In this document: positions 1 through 6,029 of the stretch, in pieces
How positions within the stretch are numbered: the first letter of the stretch is position 1
Layout of the letters: the number at the start of each line of letters is the position of its first letter
DNA from: Methanospirillum hungatei
Lineage (GTDB): Archaea > Halobacteriota > Methanomicrobia > Methanomicrobiales > Methanospirillaceae
Direction: 5' to 3'
Length of the DNA: 6,918 bases
Assembly (NCBI GenBank): GCA_003251955.1
Contig: QKDV01000008.1
Location: 1 to 6,918 of the forward strand
The notes under the pieces: model-generated
What the model was told of the DNA's origin: nothing
Databases searched by the model: none
What the model saw: the letters and a program-made list of their open reading frames with translations, nothing else
Translations under genes and position numbers: made by a program

Positions 1-714
1 TGCCTGGGTATATGAGCCGAGCATGTAGAAATTTCTGTCACGATCCCGGGCAGCATGTAGTTCCTTTGATGGGACGCCGATATTAGAAACTACAAACTCG
101 TTTTGTAATAGTCCTGCTATTGTGTTAATTGCATCAGCACGCTTCATCTCCGGTTTTTTGAACTCCCCGGAGTATGTGAGTATTGTTCTCCTTTCTCGTG
201 GATGGAATTCACATCGTTTGGCAGGTGCTATGCCCTCCCAGACCTGAGGGGATATTAGAGCAACGTGCGGGCAACATTTTTCATATGCATCATTGATGAC
301 GTTTTTTATTCGTGGGATATCTTCAGGGGTCAGGATAAGTGTATAATCGATACCATAAAGGTCAAGCAACTCTGGGATCTTCTCATTAAACGGGATCTGT
401 GCAGAAATCTTCTCCTGGTAGTACCCACGCCAGCTGGCAAGAATCGGAAGAGGAAGCCCGTATAATGCAGGCAGGGTCATGATAGCATTGAGTGAGTTAC
501 CAAGCCCCGAACTCTGCATCTGCAGAATAGATCGTGCATTCATGAGAGAGATCCCGGAACAAACACCGATCCCGTCTTCTTCCCGGGAGATGGTGATGTA
601 CCTAAACTCATCCTCAAGAACCATGCAGAGATCTTTTGTCCTGTCACATGGGAGAGAGACAACATACTCAATCCCTGTGTTGTGTAATATCTGTGCAACC
701 TGTTCTTCATGCAT
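1..714 (-). CDS. comDE: Sulfopyruvate decarboxylase, fused ComD-ComE (partial, C-terminus off window)
   Basis: Thiamine-diphosphate enzyme that decarboxylates 3-sulfopyruvate to sulfoacetaldehyde in coenzyme M synthesis. The 238 codons in the window are open to the left edge. Residues 1-170 match the ComD (alpha) half: VSLPCDRTKDL near residue 19, SREEDGIGVCSG at 43-54 carrying the likely thiamine-activating glutamate, the run QMQSSGLGNSLNAI, and SAQIPFNEKIP. A linker at about 175-190 leads into ComE (beta), which starts near MKRADAINT and includes VVSNIGVPSKELHAARDRDRNFYMLGSYTQA (split: VVSNIGVPSKEL, then DRDRNFYMLGS). The rest of ComE, with its diphosphate/Mg site, is outside the window. 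The ATG at 714 is chosen because an in-frame stop lies at 721-723 and GGGTGAG sits just upstream. The start overlaps the end of the cysteate synthase gene by 8 nt, indicating translational coupling. The two halves are separate genes in Methanocaldococcus, so the fusion is a lineage marker. The identity is very secure. Confidence 0.95.
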   Translation of the reverse strand, partial: MHEEQVAQILHNTGIEYVVSLPCDRTKDLCMVLEDEFRYITISREEDGIGVCSGISLMNARSILQMQSSGLGNSLNAIMTLPALYGLPLPILASWRGYYQEKISAQIPFNEKIPELLDLYGIDYTLILTPEDIPRIKNVINDAYEKCCPHVALISPQVWEGIAPAKRCEFHPRERRTILTYSGEFKKPEMKRADAINTIAGLLQNEFVVSNIGVPSKELHAARDRDRNFYMLGSYTQA

Positions 715-1978
715 ATCTGCTCACCCATTCTTTCACAAATTGCATCACGCTTTCACTTCCGGTATCCTGGGTAACTTCAAGATCGGGTGTGTGAACACTG
801 GTAGGAATATTGCTATGAATTCTCTCATATCCCCCGCCGGTTATCGCCAGAAGAATACTCTCATCAGGCTTTATGATTCCTGATTTAACTGCCCTGATAA
901 GACCTGCAACACATACTGCAGCAGCCGGATCAAGATCAATACCTTCAATATCTTTGAATAACTCTCCAGCGGCTTTAGCCTCATCGGATGTTGCTGTTGT
1001 CATCACTCCTTTAGTTGCATTCAAAGCATCATACACCCCGCCTGGTATCCCGAATGGAGGTGCACGATTGGTGAGAACATCTGCGTAAACACGGGAAATT
1101 GCTTCTTTGGGATTTTTCATGTCATCTGCAATAATATCTCGTCGGCCCGCCTGATACGCATTAACCATCGGAATAAATGGTTCATTCTGAATTAACAGCA
1201 GACGTGGGAGATCCGATCCGAAACGTCCGTCTGCAACCAGCCTCATTGATGCTTCCCAGGCGGCAATGCCTCCGGTTCCGCTTCCAACTGCCTGCACATA
1301 CCAGTCAGGAAGATGCTTCATGGTTACTGCTCCTTCAAGCATCATTGTTCCCATACCATCCCTGCGTGCAACATTTTTAGCACCGCCTTCAGGATAGATA
1401 CCCGGAAGAGTACAGAGTGTATTTCCTAGGTTGATTGCATCTGTGTAATCGCCATCTACAGTTATCAGGAGGAGATGCTCGGCAGGTGTGCTTGTCCAGA
1501 TCCTGTCTCTGGCTTTTTCAGGAACAACAACGATGACTGGTTTTCCTGTCTTTGATGAGACTTCAGCAAATGCCCTCCCGGTATTTCCTGCCGATGCAAC
1601 GAGGATTACACCTTTGGCTCTTTCTGCCAATCTCACCATGGTTGGCAGTGCTTCAAATTCTTTGAATGATCCACTGGTAACATACGCACTACGTTCAGGC
1701 CAGAATCCTGCGAATACAATCCAGAGATCAGTCAGGCCGAGTTTACCTGCAAGAGCTGTACTTTTGTAGCATATTGGTGCAGAACGGGTAGGAAGGTGAC
1801 CGGTTACCGGAAGCCAGTCTGCATACCTAAAAAGACCGGGAAGATCCCGGATACTCAGTTGTGAGGTTGTATATTCTGCCCTGATTAGTCCGGTACATCC
1901 CGAAGGACAGGTCAGGTTATATTCATCAGGAAATCGTAAGCCACAGGATGGGCATACAAGCTGATAGGTTGGATTCAT
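707..1978 (-). CDS. Cysteate synthase (PLP-dependent)
   Basis: Predicted to convert O-phospho-L-serine and sulfite to L-cysteate and phosphate (EC 2.5.1.76), the first committed step of the coenzyme M route that evolved from threonine synthase. It is a 423-residue fold-type II PLP protein. Residues 9-28 hold a zinc-ribbon-like set, C9xxC12 and C24xxxC28. SGSFKEFEA at 102-110 carries the probable Schiff-base lysine K106. SAGNTG at 129-134 is the substrate-binding loop, and GSGTGG at 232-237 binds the cofactor phosphate. GMGTMMLEGAV (208-218) and ITGGGY near the C-terminus are typical of the threonine-synthase branch. The ATG at 1978 has GGGGA about 9 nt upstream and overlaps the preceding stop as ATGA. 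The only serious alternative is threonine synthase; the adjacent comDE and the SFKEF motif argue against it. The assignment rests on recalled family features and context, not on an alignment. Confidence 0.9.
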   Translation of the reverse strand: MNPTYQLVCPSCGLRFPDEYNLTCPSGCTGLIRAEYTTSQLSIRDLPGLFRYADWLPVTGHLPTRSAPICYKSTALAGKLGLTDLWIVFAGFWPERSAYVTSGSFKEFEALPTMVRLAERAKGVILVASAGNTGRAFAEVSSKTGKPVIVVVPEKARDRIWTSTPAEHLLLITVDGDYTDAINLGNTLCTLPGIYPEGGAKNVARRDGMGTMMLEGAVTMKHLPDWYVQAVGSGTGGIAAWEASMRLVADGRFGSDLPRLLLIQNEPFIPMVNAYQAGRRDIIADDMKNPKEAISRVYADVLTNRAPPFGIPGGVYDALNATKGVMTTATSDEAKAAGELFKDIEGIDLDPAAAVCVAGLIRAVKSGIIKPDESILLAITGGGYERIHSNIPTSVHTPDLEVTQDTGSESVMQFVKEWVSRYA

Positions 1979-3201
1979 ATCAAAAATTCCCCATTTTGGA
2001 TCATTTTCTTCATCTGTCTACAGATCTTCTCTCCTCTCTGCCGGTCAGATTGCCTGAGCACAATAGGAACATCTCCTTCTGGCAGGGTGAGTGCACCGAA
2101 ATCTCCCTGATACGCAGTCCCCTTACAGAGATGTACGCATGTACCGCAGACAAAGCAGCATGCATGATCGATCTCTCCGGATTCTTTGATGGCATTAACC
2201 GGGCATGATTTTTGTACGACACATGGGCTGCAGTTTGTACATCCGTCTGGATCAAACCTGACTACCCGTGCAGTTGCAGTCCAGACCCGGTCGTACGAAC
2301 TACATGATACCTGCTGCCTGTCTGAAATATCCATCACAGGCATTGCAATATCAGCATCTCTGATTATCAGGGCAGTAATTACCGATTCATCAATGAGAGG
2401 AATGGCTGCCCCGATGCTTGTAAGGCATTCAGGGCCAGATGAGGTCAGAAATCCCCCACAGTAATCTGGATCCATCTCCTTCATCTCTCCATGTACTGCG
2501 ATGTTTGGACGTTCGTTGCTGCTCCGGGTTCCCTGTCCTATAATATAACCGGTTCCTCCATTCACAAGAATCTGAGTTCCGGGCGTTAGAAACCGCATTG
2601 TTGGATCATTTTCAATCGGATTGATCTCACCACACCCGGAGACGGTTGCTTCTTTACTATTTCCTTCAAGAGGCATCGCAGAGAAGATCGTATGTACCGG
2701 ATTTTGAGACCTGTTGATGATGGCAGTATAATTTTTAAAAGCACTTCGGGTTGTAAAAAGCCGTGCATGAGGGAGATCATGGCCGCTAATTTCAGCCTGA
2801 AATGATCTACCCCCTGCAGTGACCTCAACATGAAGATCTCTGTCAGCAATGATGTCTCTGAAAAGATGACCGCCACCATACGTGGCAGAAGCATGGGCAG
2901 TTCCAAAGACAATTAGATCCACCAGCCCGAGTCGTTCATTCGGGCATGGTCCCGGTGTTGCCGGAACACCGTTCAGGGTAATTGTATCTGCACGAAGAAA
3001 AGTACCTGGTGGAGCAACCGGAACAGAAAGAACAGCATATGTTCCTGACATAACTCCGCATGTTCCACAGGTTACAACATCAACGTCCCTGAGTAATTCA
3101 TCCGGATTTTTGACTTCTATCTCTTTTTTAAACTCACTTGCAGTGAGAACCACTGCACTCTTATTTCTGATCCGCTCACGGATCTCATCCAGCCTGGTCA
3201 T
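1975..3201 (-). CDS. mmp16: COG1900/DUF39 protein with C-terminal 2[4Fe-4S] ferredoxin domain (methanogenesis marker 16-like)
   Basis: A 408-residue protein. Residues 1-310 resemble the COG1900/DUF39 family, whose characterised member takes part in turning L-aspartate semialdehyde into homocysteine in methanogens. Visible landmarks are VDVVTCGTCGVMSGTYAVLS (C45xxC48), LNGVPATPGPCPNERLG (C86), VDLIVFGTAHA, GCGEINPIEND (C190) and LVNGGTGYIIGQGTRSS. Residues 321-359 form a ferredoxin domain: C321xxC324xxC327x5C333P and C349xxC352xxC355xxxC359, enough for two [4Fe-4S] clusters. This layout fits the family called putative methanogenesis marker 16 metalloprotein. The start ATG at 3201 shares one base with the upstream stop (TGATG), and the gene ends by ATGA overlap with cysteate synthase. 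A role in making a thiol from an aldehyde, here sulfoacetaldehyde to coenzyme M, is inferred from family chemistry and operon position. Homocysteine synthesis remains the alternative. The cytosolic location follows from the lack of a signal peptide or membrane segment. Confidence 0.85.
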   Translation of the reverse strand: MTRLDEIRERIRNKSAVVLTASEFKKEIEVKNPDELLRDVDVVTCGTCGVMSGTYAVLSVPVAPPGTFLRADTITLNGVPATPGPCPNERLGLVDLIVFGTAHASATYGGGHLFRDIIADRDLHVEVTAGGRSFQAEISGHDLPHARLFTTRSAFKNYTAIINRSQNPVHTIFSAMPLEGNSKEATVSGCGEINPIENDPTMRFLTPGTQILVNGGTGYIIGQGTRSSNERPNIAVHGEMKEMDPDYCGGFLTSSGPECLTSIGAAIPLIDESVITALIIRDADIAMPVMDISDRQQVSCSSYDRVWTATARVVRFDPDGCTNCSPCVVQKSCPVNAIKESGEIDHACCFVCGTCVHLCKGTAYQGDFGALTLPEGDVPIVLRQSDRQRGEKICRQMKKMIQNGEFLI

Positions 3202-3929
3202 CAGATCCTGATATCCTCAACCCTTACATGGAGGCCGTTCTTTGTGCCCATGATCATATTCACAACTCCCGTATGCCCGAGATTCATCATACAAAACCCG
3301 GGAAGGAATCGCATTCTCTTTCCAAAGACGGGTTCATTTCTGGATGGGATAGCAATACCTTCAAATCCAATCATATGGTATGCTTCCAGGTCTTTAACTT
3401 CACGCCCCCGTGAGTATGCCGGTCCGACAACATGACCCATTATAAGTCCTGATACTTTACTTGCGGTGATAACCTGTACAACATGCTGGACCGGACATCC
3501 TGCTCCCGTCGGTCTTCCTGTTATGATATCTCCGGGTCCAATTTCCCATTTCTCAACCATGTCCGGTCTGAAGGGCAAAAGAAATTTTCGTGCAGAAATT
3601 TCTCCCGGAAGTGGTATAAGTATAAAATCAAGAGGATTTCCAATGATATCCAGGTCAGGAATCTGATCCAGATCCCGTGCAGGAGGATGGCAGCCGGTAT
3701 TTTGCTGTAGGTTTTCTGATGAAGTATCCGGCTTGTAAAACGGGCAGTCGGCCAGTCTTGATCCACCGGCTGATACTTCTTCCATAAATGCTACACAGGA
3801 GTTATGTCCGCATGCACCACAATCCCGTCCCGGAGGGATCCAGGATGAAGAATTTCCTGTCTTTATTCCTTTTGGATTGATGTAATCGCTCAGGTTACTC
3901 CCCCCTAAACAGGTAATCTGCTCCGTCAA
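3201..3929 (-). CDS. 4Fe-4S cluster protein with FeS (PF04060-type) domain and conserved C-terminal domain of unknown function
   Basis: About 242 residues if read from the TTG at 3929. Counting from that start, residues 36-65 are a classical single-cluster domain, DCGACGHNSC...DCPFY, with ligands C37, C40, C45 and C62. Similar domains occur in RnfB and in corrinoid/CODH subunits. The remaining ~170 residues I cannot name. They are rich in glycine and include GNPLDFILIPLPGEISARK, GPGDIITGRPTGAGCPVQHV (extra cysteine C145 beside H149), GHVVGPAYSRGREVKDLEAY and FLPGFCMMNLGHTGVVNMIMG. No membrane segment is evident. The start is uncertain. Reading from a TTG at 4001 would overlap the upstream gene by 107 nt. 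TTG 3929 has only AGGA close by. GGGGGGAG at 3905-3898 lies 4 nt before an in-frame CTG at 3893, just before NLSDYINPKG. No in-frame ATG exists before the cluster motif. Its position between a HypB/UreG-like NTPase and a ferredoxin-bearing protein suggests electron or cluster supply; this is inference. Confidence 0.8.
   Translation of the reverse strand: MTEQITCLGGSNLSDYINPKGIKTGNSSSWIPPGRDCGACGHNSCVAFMEEVSAGGSRLADCPFYKPDTSSENLQQNTGCHPPARDLDQIPDLDIIGNPLDFILIPLPGEISARKFLLPFRPDMVEKWEIGPGDIITGRPTGAGCPVQHVVQVITASKVSGLIMGHVVGPAYSRGREVKDLEAYHMIGFEGIAIPSRNEPVFGKRMRFLPGFCMMNLGHTGVVNMIMGTKNGLHVRVEDIRI
3891..3905 (-). promoter_or_regulatory. Shine-Dalgarno-like GGGGGGAG before an in-frame CTG of the Fe-S gene
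   Basis: On the minus strand GGGGGGAG spans the end of the upstream NTPase gene and its TAA stop follows directly. An in-frame CTG lies 4 nt after it. It is the strongest purine ribosome-binding signal at this junction, but it does not lead to an ATG, GTG or TTG at normal spacing. Either a CTG initiator is used or translation starts upstream at TTG 3929. Confidence 0.4.
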
Positions 3930-4599
3930 GTTTCCTGATAACACCGAAGTGATTCTGCCAGCCGATAGATCTTTTTCCAATGCAGACCGTACAGACTCCA
4001 AGCGGAGGTATCCCTTTTAGCGTAATTGATTTTGAGTCTGTGACTTCAGGCCCTTCAGTGATCGCTCTGATAAGGAATCGAAGACCGGTACCCTGTATGG
4101 CATTGGTCTCCACGATCTCGACTTCGCTGCTGATTCCCTTTATCTTCTCTCTGAAAACCTCTTTTTCTGCCTGGGTAACAAGGTCGACCCGGGTGACAAC
4201 AGCAATATCGGCAAGTGCTATCATGGGAGCCATCTTGACCGGGGAGTTTATTCCCGAAACAGCAGAGAGGACAACGATTCCGAGTGCCTGGGTTGTATAT
4301 GGTGTGCACCGCAGACAAAGACCTGCACTCTCGACGATAAGATAATCTGCATTCTTTTCTTCTGCCCAGGTAAGGGCATCATCCATGACCATGATACCGG
4401 CATGATCCGGACAGAGATCCCCTGAATAGACCTTCTTTGTCGGGATATTGAACTCTGCAGCGAGTTCTTCGTCCTCTGTTGCGACTACAACATCGATCTT
4501 CAGATATGCGAACCGGCTTTCAGGCATTGATCTGATGATCTGCCTGATTACTGCCGTTTTTCCCGTGGAAGGAGGGCCGGCAACAATAATTAGCCGCAT
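3895..4599 (-). CDS. HypB/UreG-like SIMIBI P-loop NTPase with extra cysteine pairs
   Basis: A 234-residue nucleotide hydrolase of the G3E/SIMIBI class, whose known members (HypB, UreG, CobW) deliver metals or load cofactors. Walker A is GPPSTGKT at 8-15. D36 in KIDVVV is the likely switch I aspartate. VESAGLC around residue 90 corresponds to the ExxG switch II segment. GDLCPDHAG (C63, H66) sits where UreG and HypB carry metal-binding Cys/His residues. Cysteine pairs follow at C95xxC98 and, near the C-terminus, C203xxC206. The usual NKxD base-recognition motif reads TRVD (136-139), so guanine specificity is not assured. The ATG at 4599 is 4 nt after the upstream ABC ATPase gene, which ends in tandem TGA codons. 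The gene overlaps the next one at its 3' end or abuts it. A role as a metal or Fe-S chaperone for the neighbouring Fe-S proteins is plausible but inferred. The exact family within G3E is not certain. Confidence 0.82.
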   Translation of the reverse strand: MRLIIVAGPPSTGKTAVIRQIIRSMPESRFAYLKIDVVVATEDEELAAEFNIPTKKVYSGDLCPDHAGIMVMDDALTWAEEKNADYLIVESAGLCLRCTPYTTQALGIVVLSAVSGINSPVKMAPMIALADIAVVTRVDLVTQAEKEVFREKIKGISSEVEIVETNAIQGTGLRFLIRAITEGPEVTDSKSITLKGIPPLGVCTVCIGKRSIGWQNHFGVIRKLDGADYLFRGE

Positions 4600-4603
4600 T
4601 TCA

Positions 4604-5383
4604 TCAGGCCGTGACTGCTTTTGTGATCAATTCGCCAGCTCTGATTAACTCTCTGATATGTGCCATTGCAGCATCATACTCAAGCATCTGTTTGAGAGCA
4701 GACTGTTCTGATCCGTTCGGAGTAAGCACTTTAACAACTGCTCCATCCTGCATCACGATCCTCCGGTCAGAGAGAAGTGAGACGAGTGGATCGTGAGTGA
4801 CAAAGAGAAGAGCCTTGTGGTATCTGCGTAATGCTTCGATAACCCGGTCTTTAAATATCCCTGCATTCTCAACCTCATCAAGCAGGACTATCGGGGTATT
4901 GGAGATGAGAATGGCATCTGCGACCATAAGTGATCTGGTCTGCCCTCCTGATAACTGGGTCATCCTGACCTTCCGGCGAATTGCTTCTCCGGTGAACTGG
5001 TTTGCTAGTAATACAGTCTCATCGATTAGATCCTGATCATGATATCCCCGTGACCTGATATGCATGAGGAGGAATTCTTCAACTGTGAGGTCACACAGAC
5101 AACGGGTATTCTGGGTGATCATTGCAACCGGCTTTTTGGCAGGATCCCTGATGAAATGTTCGGGAGGCACTTTTCCATTGACCAGTATCTGTCTCCCGGT
5201 GACTGTATCCCTGCTGGCAAATATCTCGATATCATTAATGAGGGCACTCTTCCCAGATCCGGTTGGGCCTACAATTGAAATGGTATCCCCTGGTTTTATG
5301 TGGATCTCATCAAATCCTTCAGGTTCTCCTTTTCTATTCTTACCTGATAGGATGGTAATATCGTGAATGATATTTTCAGTCAT
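4604..5383 (-). CDS. Stand-alone ABC-type ATPase, no membrane partner nearby
   Basis: A 259-residue single-domain ABC ATPase with every catalytic element. Walker A is GPTGSGKS at 39-46, the Q-loop glutamine is Q91 in MITQNTRCLCD, the signature is LSGGQ at 144-148, Walker B is IVLLDE with D169/E170, and the switch histidine is H197 in FVTHD. A C-terminal tail of about 40 residues (ALKQMLEYDAAMAHIRELIRAG region) follows the core. The ATG at 5383 (MTENIIHD) is preferred: a longer reading to 5479 would run through the promoter region and adds residues unlike an ABC N-terminus. No permease or binding protein is in the window, and the next five genes are soluble metabolic or Fe-S proteins. An energy-coupling role in protein or cluster assembly, like soluble ABC proteins such as SufC, is therefore more likely than transport. 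That is inference. It is the first gene of the operon. Confidence 0.85.
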   Translation of the reverse strand: MTENIIHDITILSGKNRKGEPEGFDEIHIKPGDTISIVGPTGSGKSALINDIEIFASRDTVTGRQILVNGKVPPEHFIRDPAKKPVAMITQNTRCLCDLTVEEFLLMHIRSRGYHDQDLIDETVLLANQFTGEAIRRKVRMTQLSGGQTRSLMVADAILISNTPIVLLDEVENAGIFKDRVIEALRRYHKALLFVTHDPLVSLLSDRRIVMQDGAVVKVLTPNGSEQSALKQMLEYDAAMAHIRELIRAGELITKAVTA

Positions 5384-5427
5384 ATACCGGAAGATAGAAC
5401 ACCCAGCAATAAGATGCTTTTGCCTTA

Positions 5428-5438
5428 TTTTATGTAAA
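5428..5438 (-). promoter_or_regulatory. Candidate TATA box for the six-gene minus-strand operon
   Basis: Read on the minus strand this is TTTACATAAAA, close to the archaeal TTTAWATA consensus. Initiation about 25 nt downstream would fall near 5405 and leave a leader of roughly 20 nt before the ATG at 5383. An alternative is the shared box at 5458-5464, which also reads TTATATA on this strand and would give a longer leader. Neither is proven. Confidence 0.45.
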
Positions 5439-5449
5439 TATGGCGCATA

Positions 5450-5477
5450 GTACAAACTATATAACCAATCATTGTAC
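5450..5477. repeat. Inverted repeat GTACAA-N16-TTGTAC around the TATA box (candidate operator)
   Basis: Perfect 6-base arms at 5450-5455 and 5472-5477 flank the TATATAA box. Their start-to-start distance is 22 nt, about two helical turns, as expected for a dimeric helix-turn-helix protein binding one DNA face. A third TTGTA lies at 5485-5489, overlapping the start codon. The regulator encoded immediately to the right is the obvious candidate ligand. The arms are short, so chance is not excluded. Confidence 0.4.
5458..5464 (+). promoter_or_regulatory. TATA box of the regulator gene, implying a leaderless mRNA
   Basis: TATATAA lies 24 nt before the ATG at 5489, so a normal archaeal initiation distance puts the transcript start at or next to the start codon. 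The bases between contain no Shine-Dalgarno-like GGAGG or GGTGA. Leaderless translation is the natural reading. Confidence 0.6.
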
Positions 5478-5488
5478 ACTAGTATTGT

Positions 5489-5977
5489 ATGTTTTCTCGT
5501 GCAATCTTCAGGAAGGAGTTTAAGGAGGCACTGGAAGAGGCCCTCGATCGCAAACAGATAAGCCTGAAAGAGCTTGCGGAACTTGCAAAAATCCCCGTTG
5601 CAACAATTTATAAGATCACTTCAGGCGAACGTGATCCCCGCCTCTCCACTGTGCGTGCAATAGTCCAGGCACTCGAGCCATTTGATCAAGAAACTATCGC
5701 TATTATTGCTGCAAAATTCCTCCTCGATGAGATTGGGAATCAGACAATCACCGTTGATGGAAAGAAGTACAGAATCAAAGGTTATCCTGCTCATACTATG
5801 GAGGATTGTATTGTTGCTGCTGTAAGGGCTGAGAAAGAAGGAGCTGCAGGACTTATATGTGCTCCAATCCTGGCTGCTCTGATAGAGCGAATCGTGGATA
5901 TCCCAGTTGTCATTCTAAAGCCTGATATATCATCATATGAAGAGGCAATAAAATCTCTGACAAGACATCTTGGATAA
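5489..5977 (+). CDS. XRE-type helix-turn-helix regulator with PrpR-like C-terminal sensor domain
   Basis: A 162-residue DNA-binding protein. Residues 12-62 form a Cro/CI-type helix-turn-helix: ISLKELAELAKIPVATIYKI is the turn and recognition helix, followed by SGERDPRLSTVRAIVQAL. A short bridge with DEIGNQTITVDGKKYRIKGYP leads to residues 103-162, which look like the end of a PrpR_N-type or periplasmic-binding-like ligand domain (GAAGLICAPILAALIERIVD, IPVVILKPD, SSYEEAIKSL). This matches the general build of archaeal COG1709-like regulators. It is transcribed divergently from the CoM operon and probably from a leaderless mRNA starting at 5489. The arrangement suggests it controls that operon and itself. 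Control of the downstream uracil permease is also possible. The effector is unknown. Confidence 0.82.
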   Translation: MFSRAIFRKEFKEALEEALDRKQISLKELAELAKIPVATIYKITSGERDPRLSTVRAIVQALEPFDQETIAIIAAKFLLDEIGNQTITVDGKKYRIKGYPAHTMEDCIVAAVRAEKEGAAGLICAPILAALIERIVDIPVVILKPDISSYEEAIKSLTRHLG

Positions 5978-5995
5978 ATAATCAATATTATCTCA

Positions 5996-6001
5996 TTTTT
6001 T
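5996..6001 (+). terminator. Oligo-T tract, candidate archaeal terminator after the regulator gene
   Basis: Six consecutive T residues begin 19 nt after the regulator stop codon in an AT-rich stretch. Archaeal RNA polymerase can terminate at T-rich tracts without a hairpin. The following ATCTT/AAGAT stem is too short to count as support. Confidence 0.4.
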
Positions 6002-6029
6002 AATCTTCAAAAAAGATAATTAGTGATTA

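Larger units (their letters stand above)
5384..5488. promoter_or_regulatory. Divergent promoter region between the CoM operon and the regulator gene
   Basis: This 105-nt AT-rich gap separates the two start codons and must carry both promoters. It contains a TATATAA box, a second TATA-like sequence on the minus strand and an inverted repeat, each listed separately. No reading frame of interest and no RNA-like structure is seen in it. Confidence 0.8.

Noticed and set aside
540..728. A 62-codon minus-strand open frame overlapping the start of comDE
   Set aside because: It is out of frame with comDE, whose translation matches sulfopyruvate decarboxylase throughout; this frame has no recognisable motif.
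265..883. Plus-strand open frames opposite comDE and cysteate synthase
   Set aside because: They are antisense shadows of well-supported genes with protein-like composition only by chance.
707..1978. Threonine synthase as the product
   Set aside because: The fold is shared, but the SFKEF lysine motif and overlap with comDE fit cysteate synthase better.
5384..5479. N-terminal extension of the ABC ATPase to an ATG at 5479
   Set aside because: It would run through the divergent promoter, and the extra residues do not look like an ABC N-terminus; ATG 5383 gives a normal start.
6003..6017. ATCTT-N5-AAGAT hairpin as an intrinsic terminator
   Set aside because: The stem is only 5 bp, AT-rich, and lies after rather than before the T-tract.
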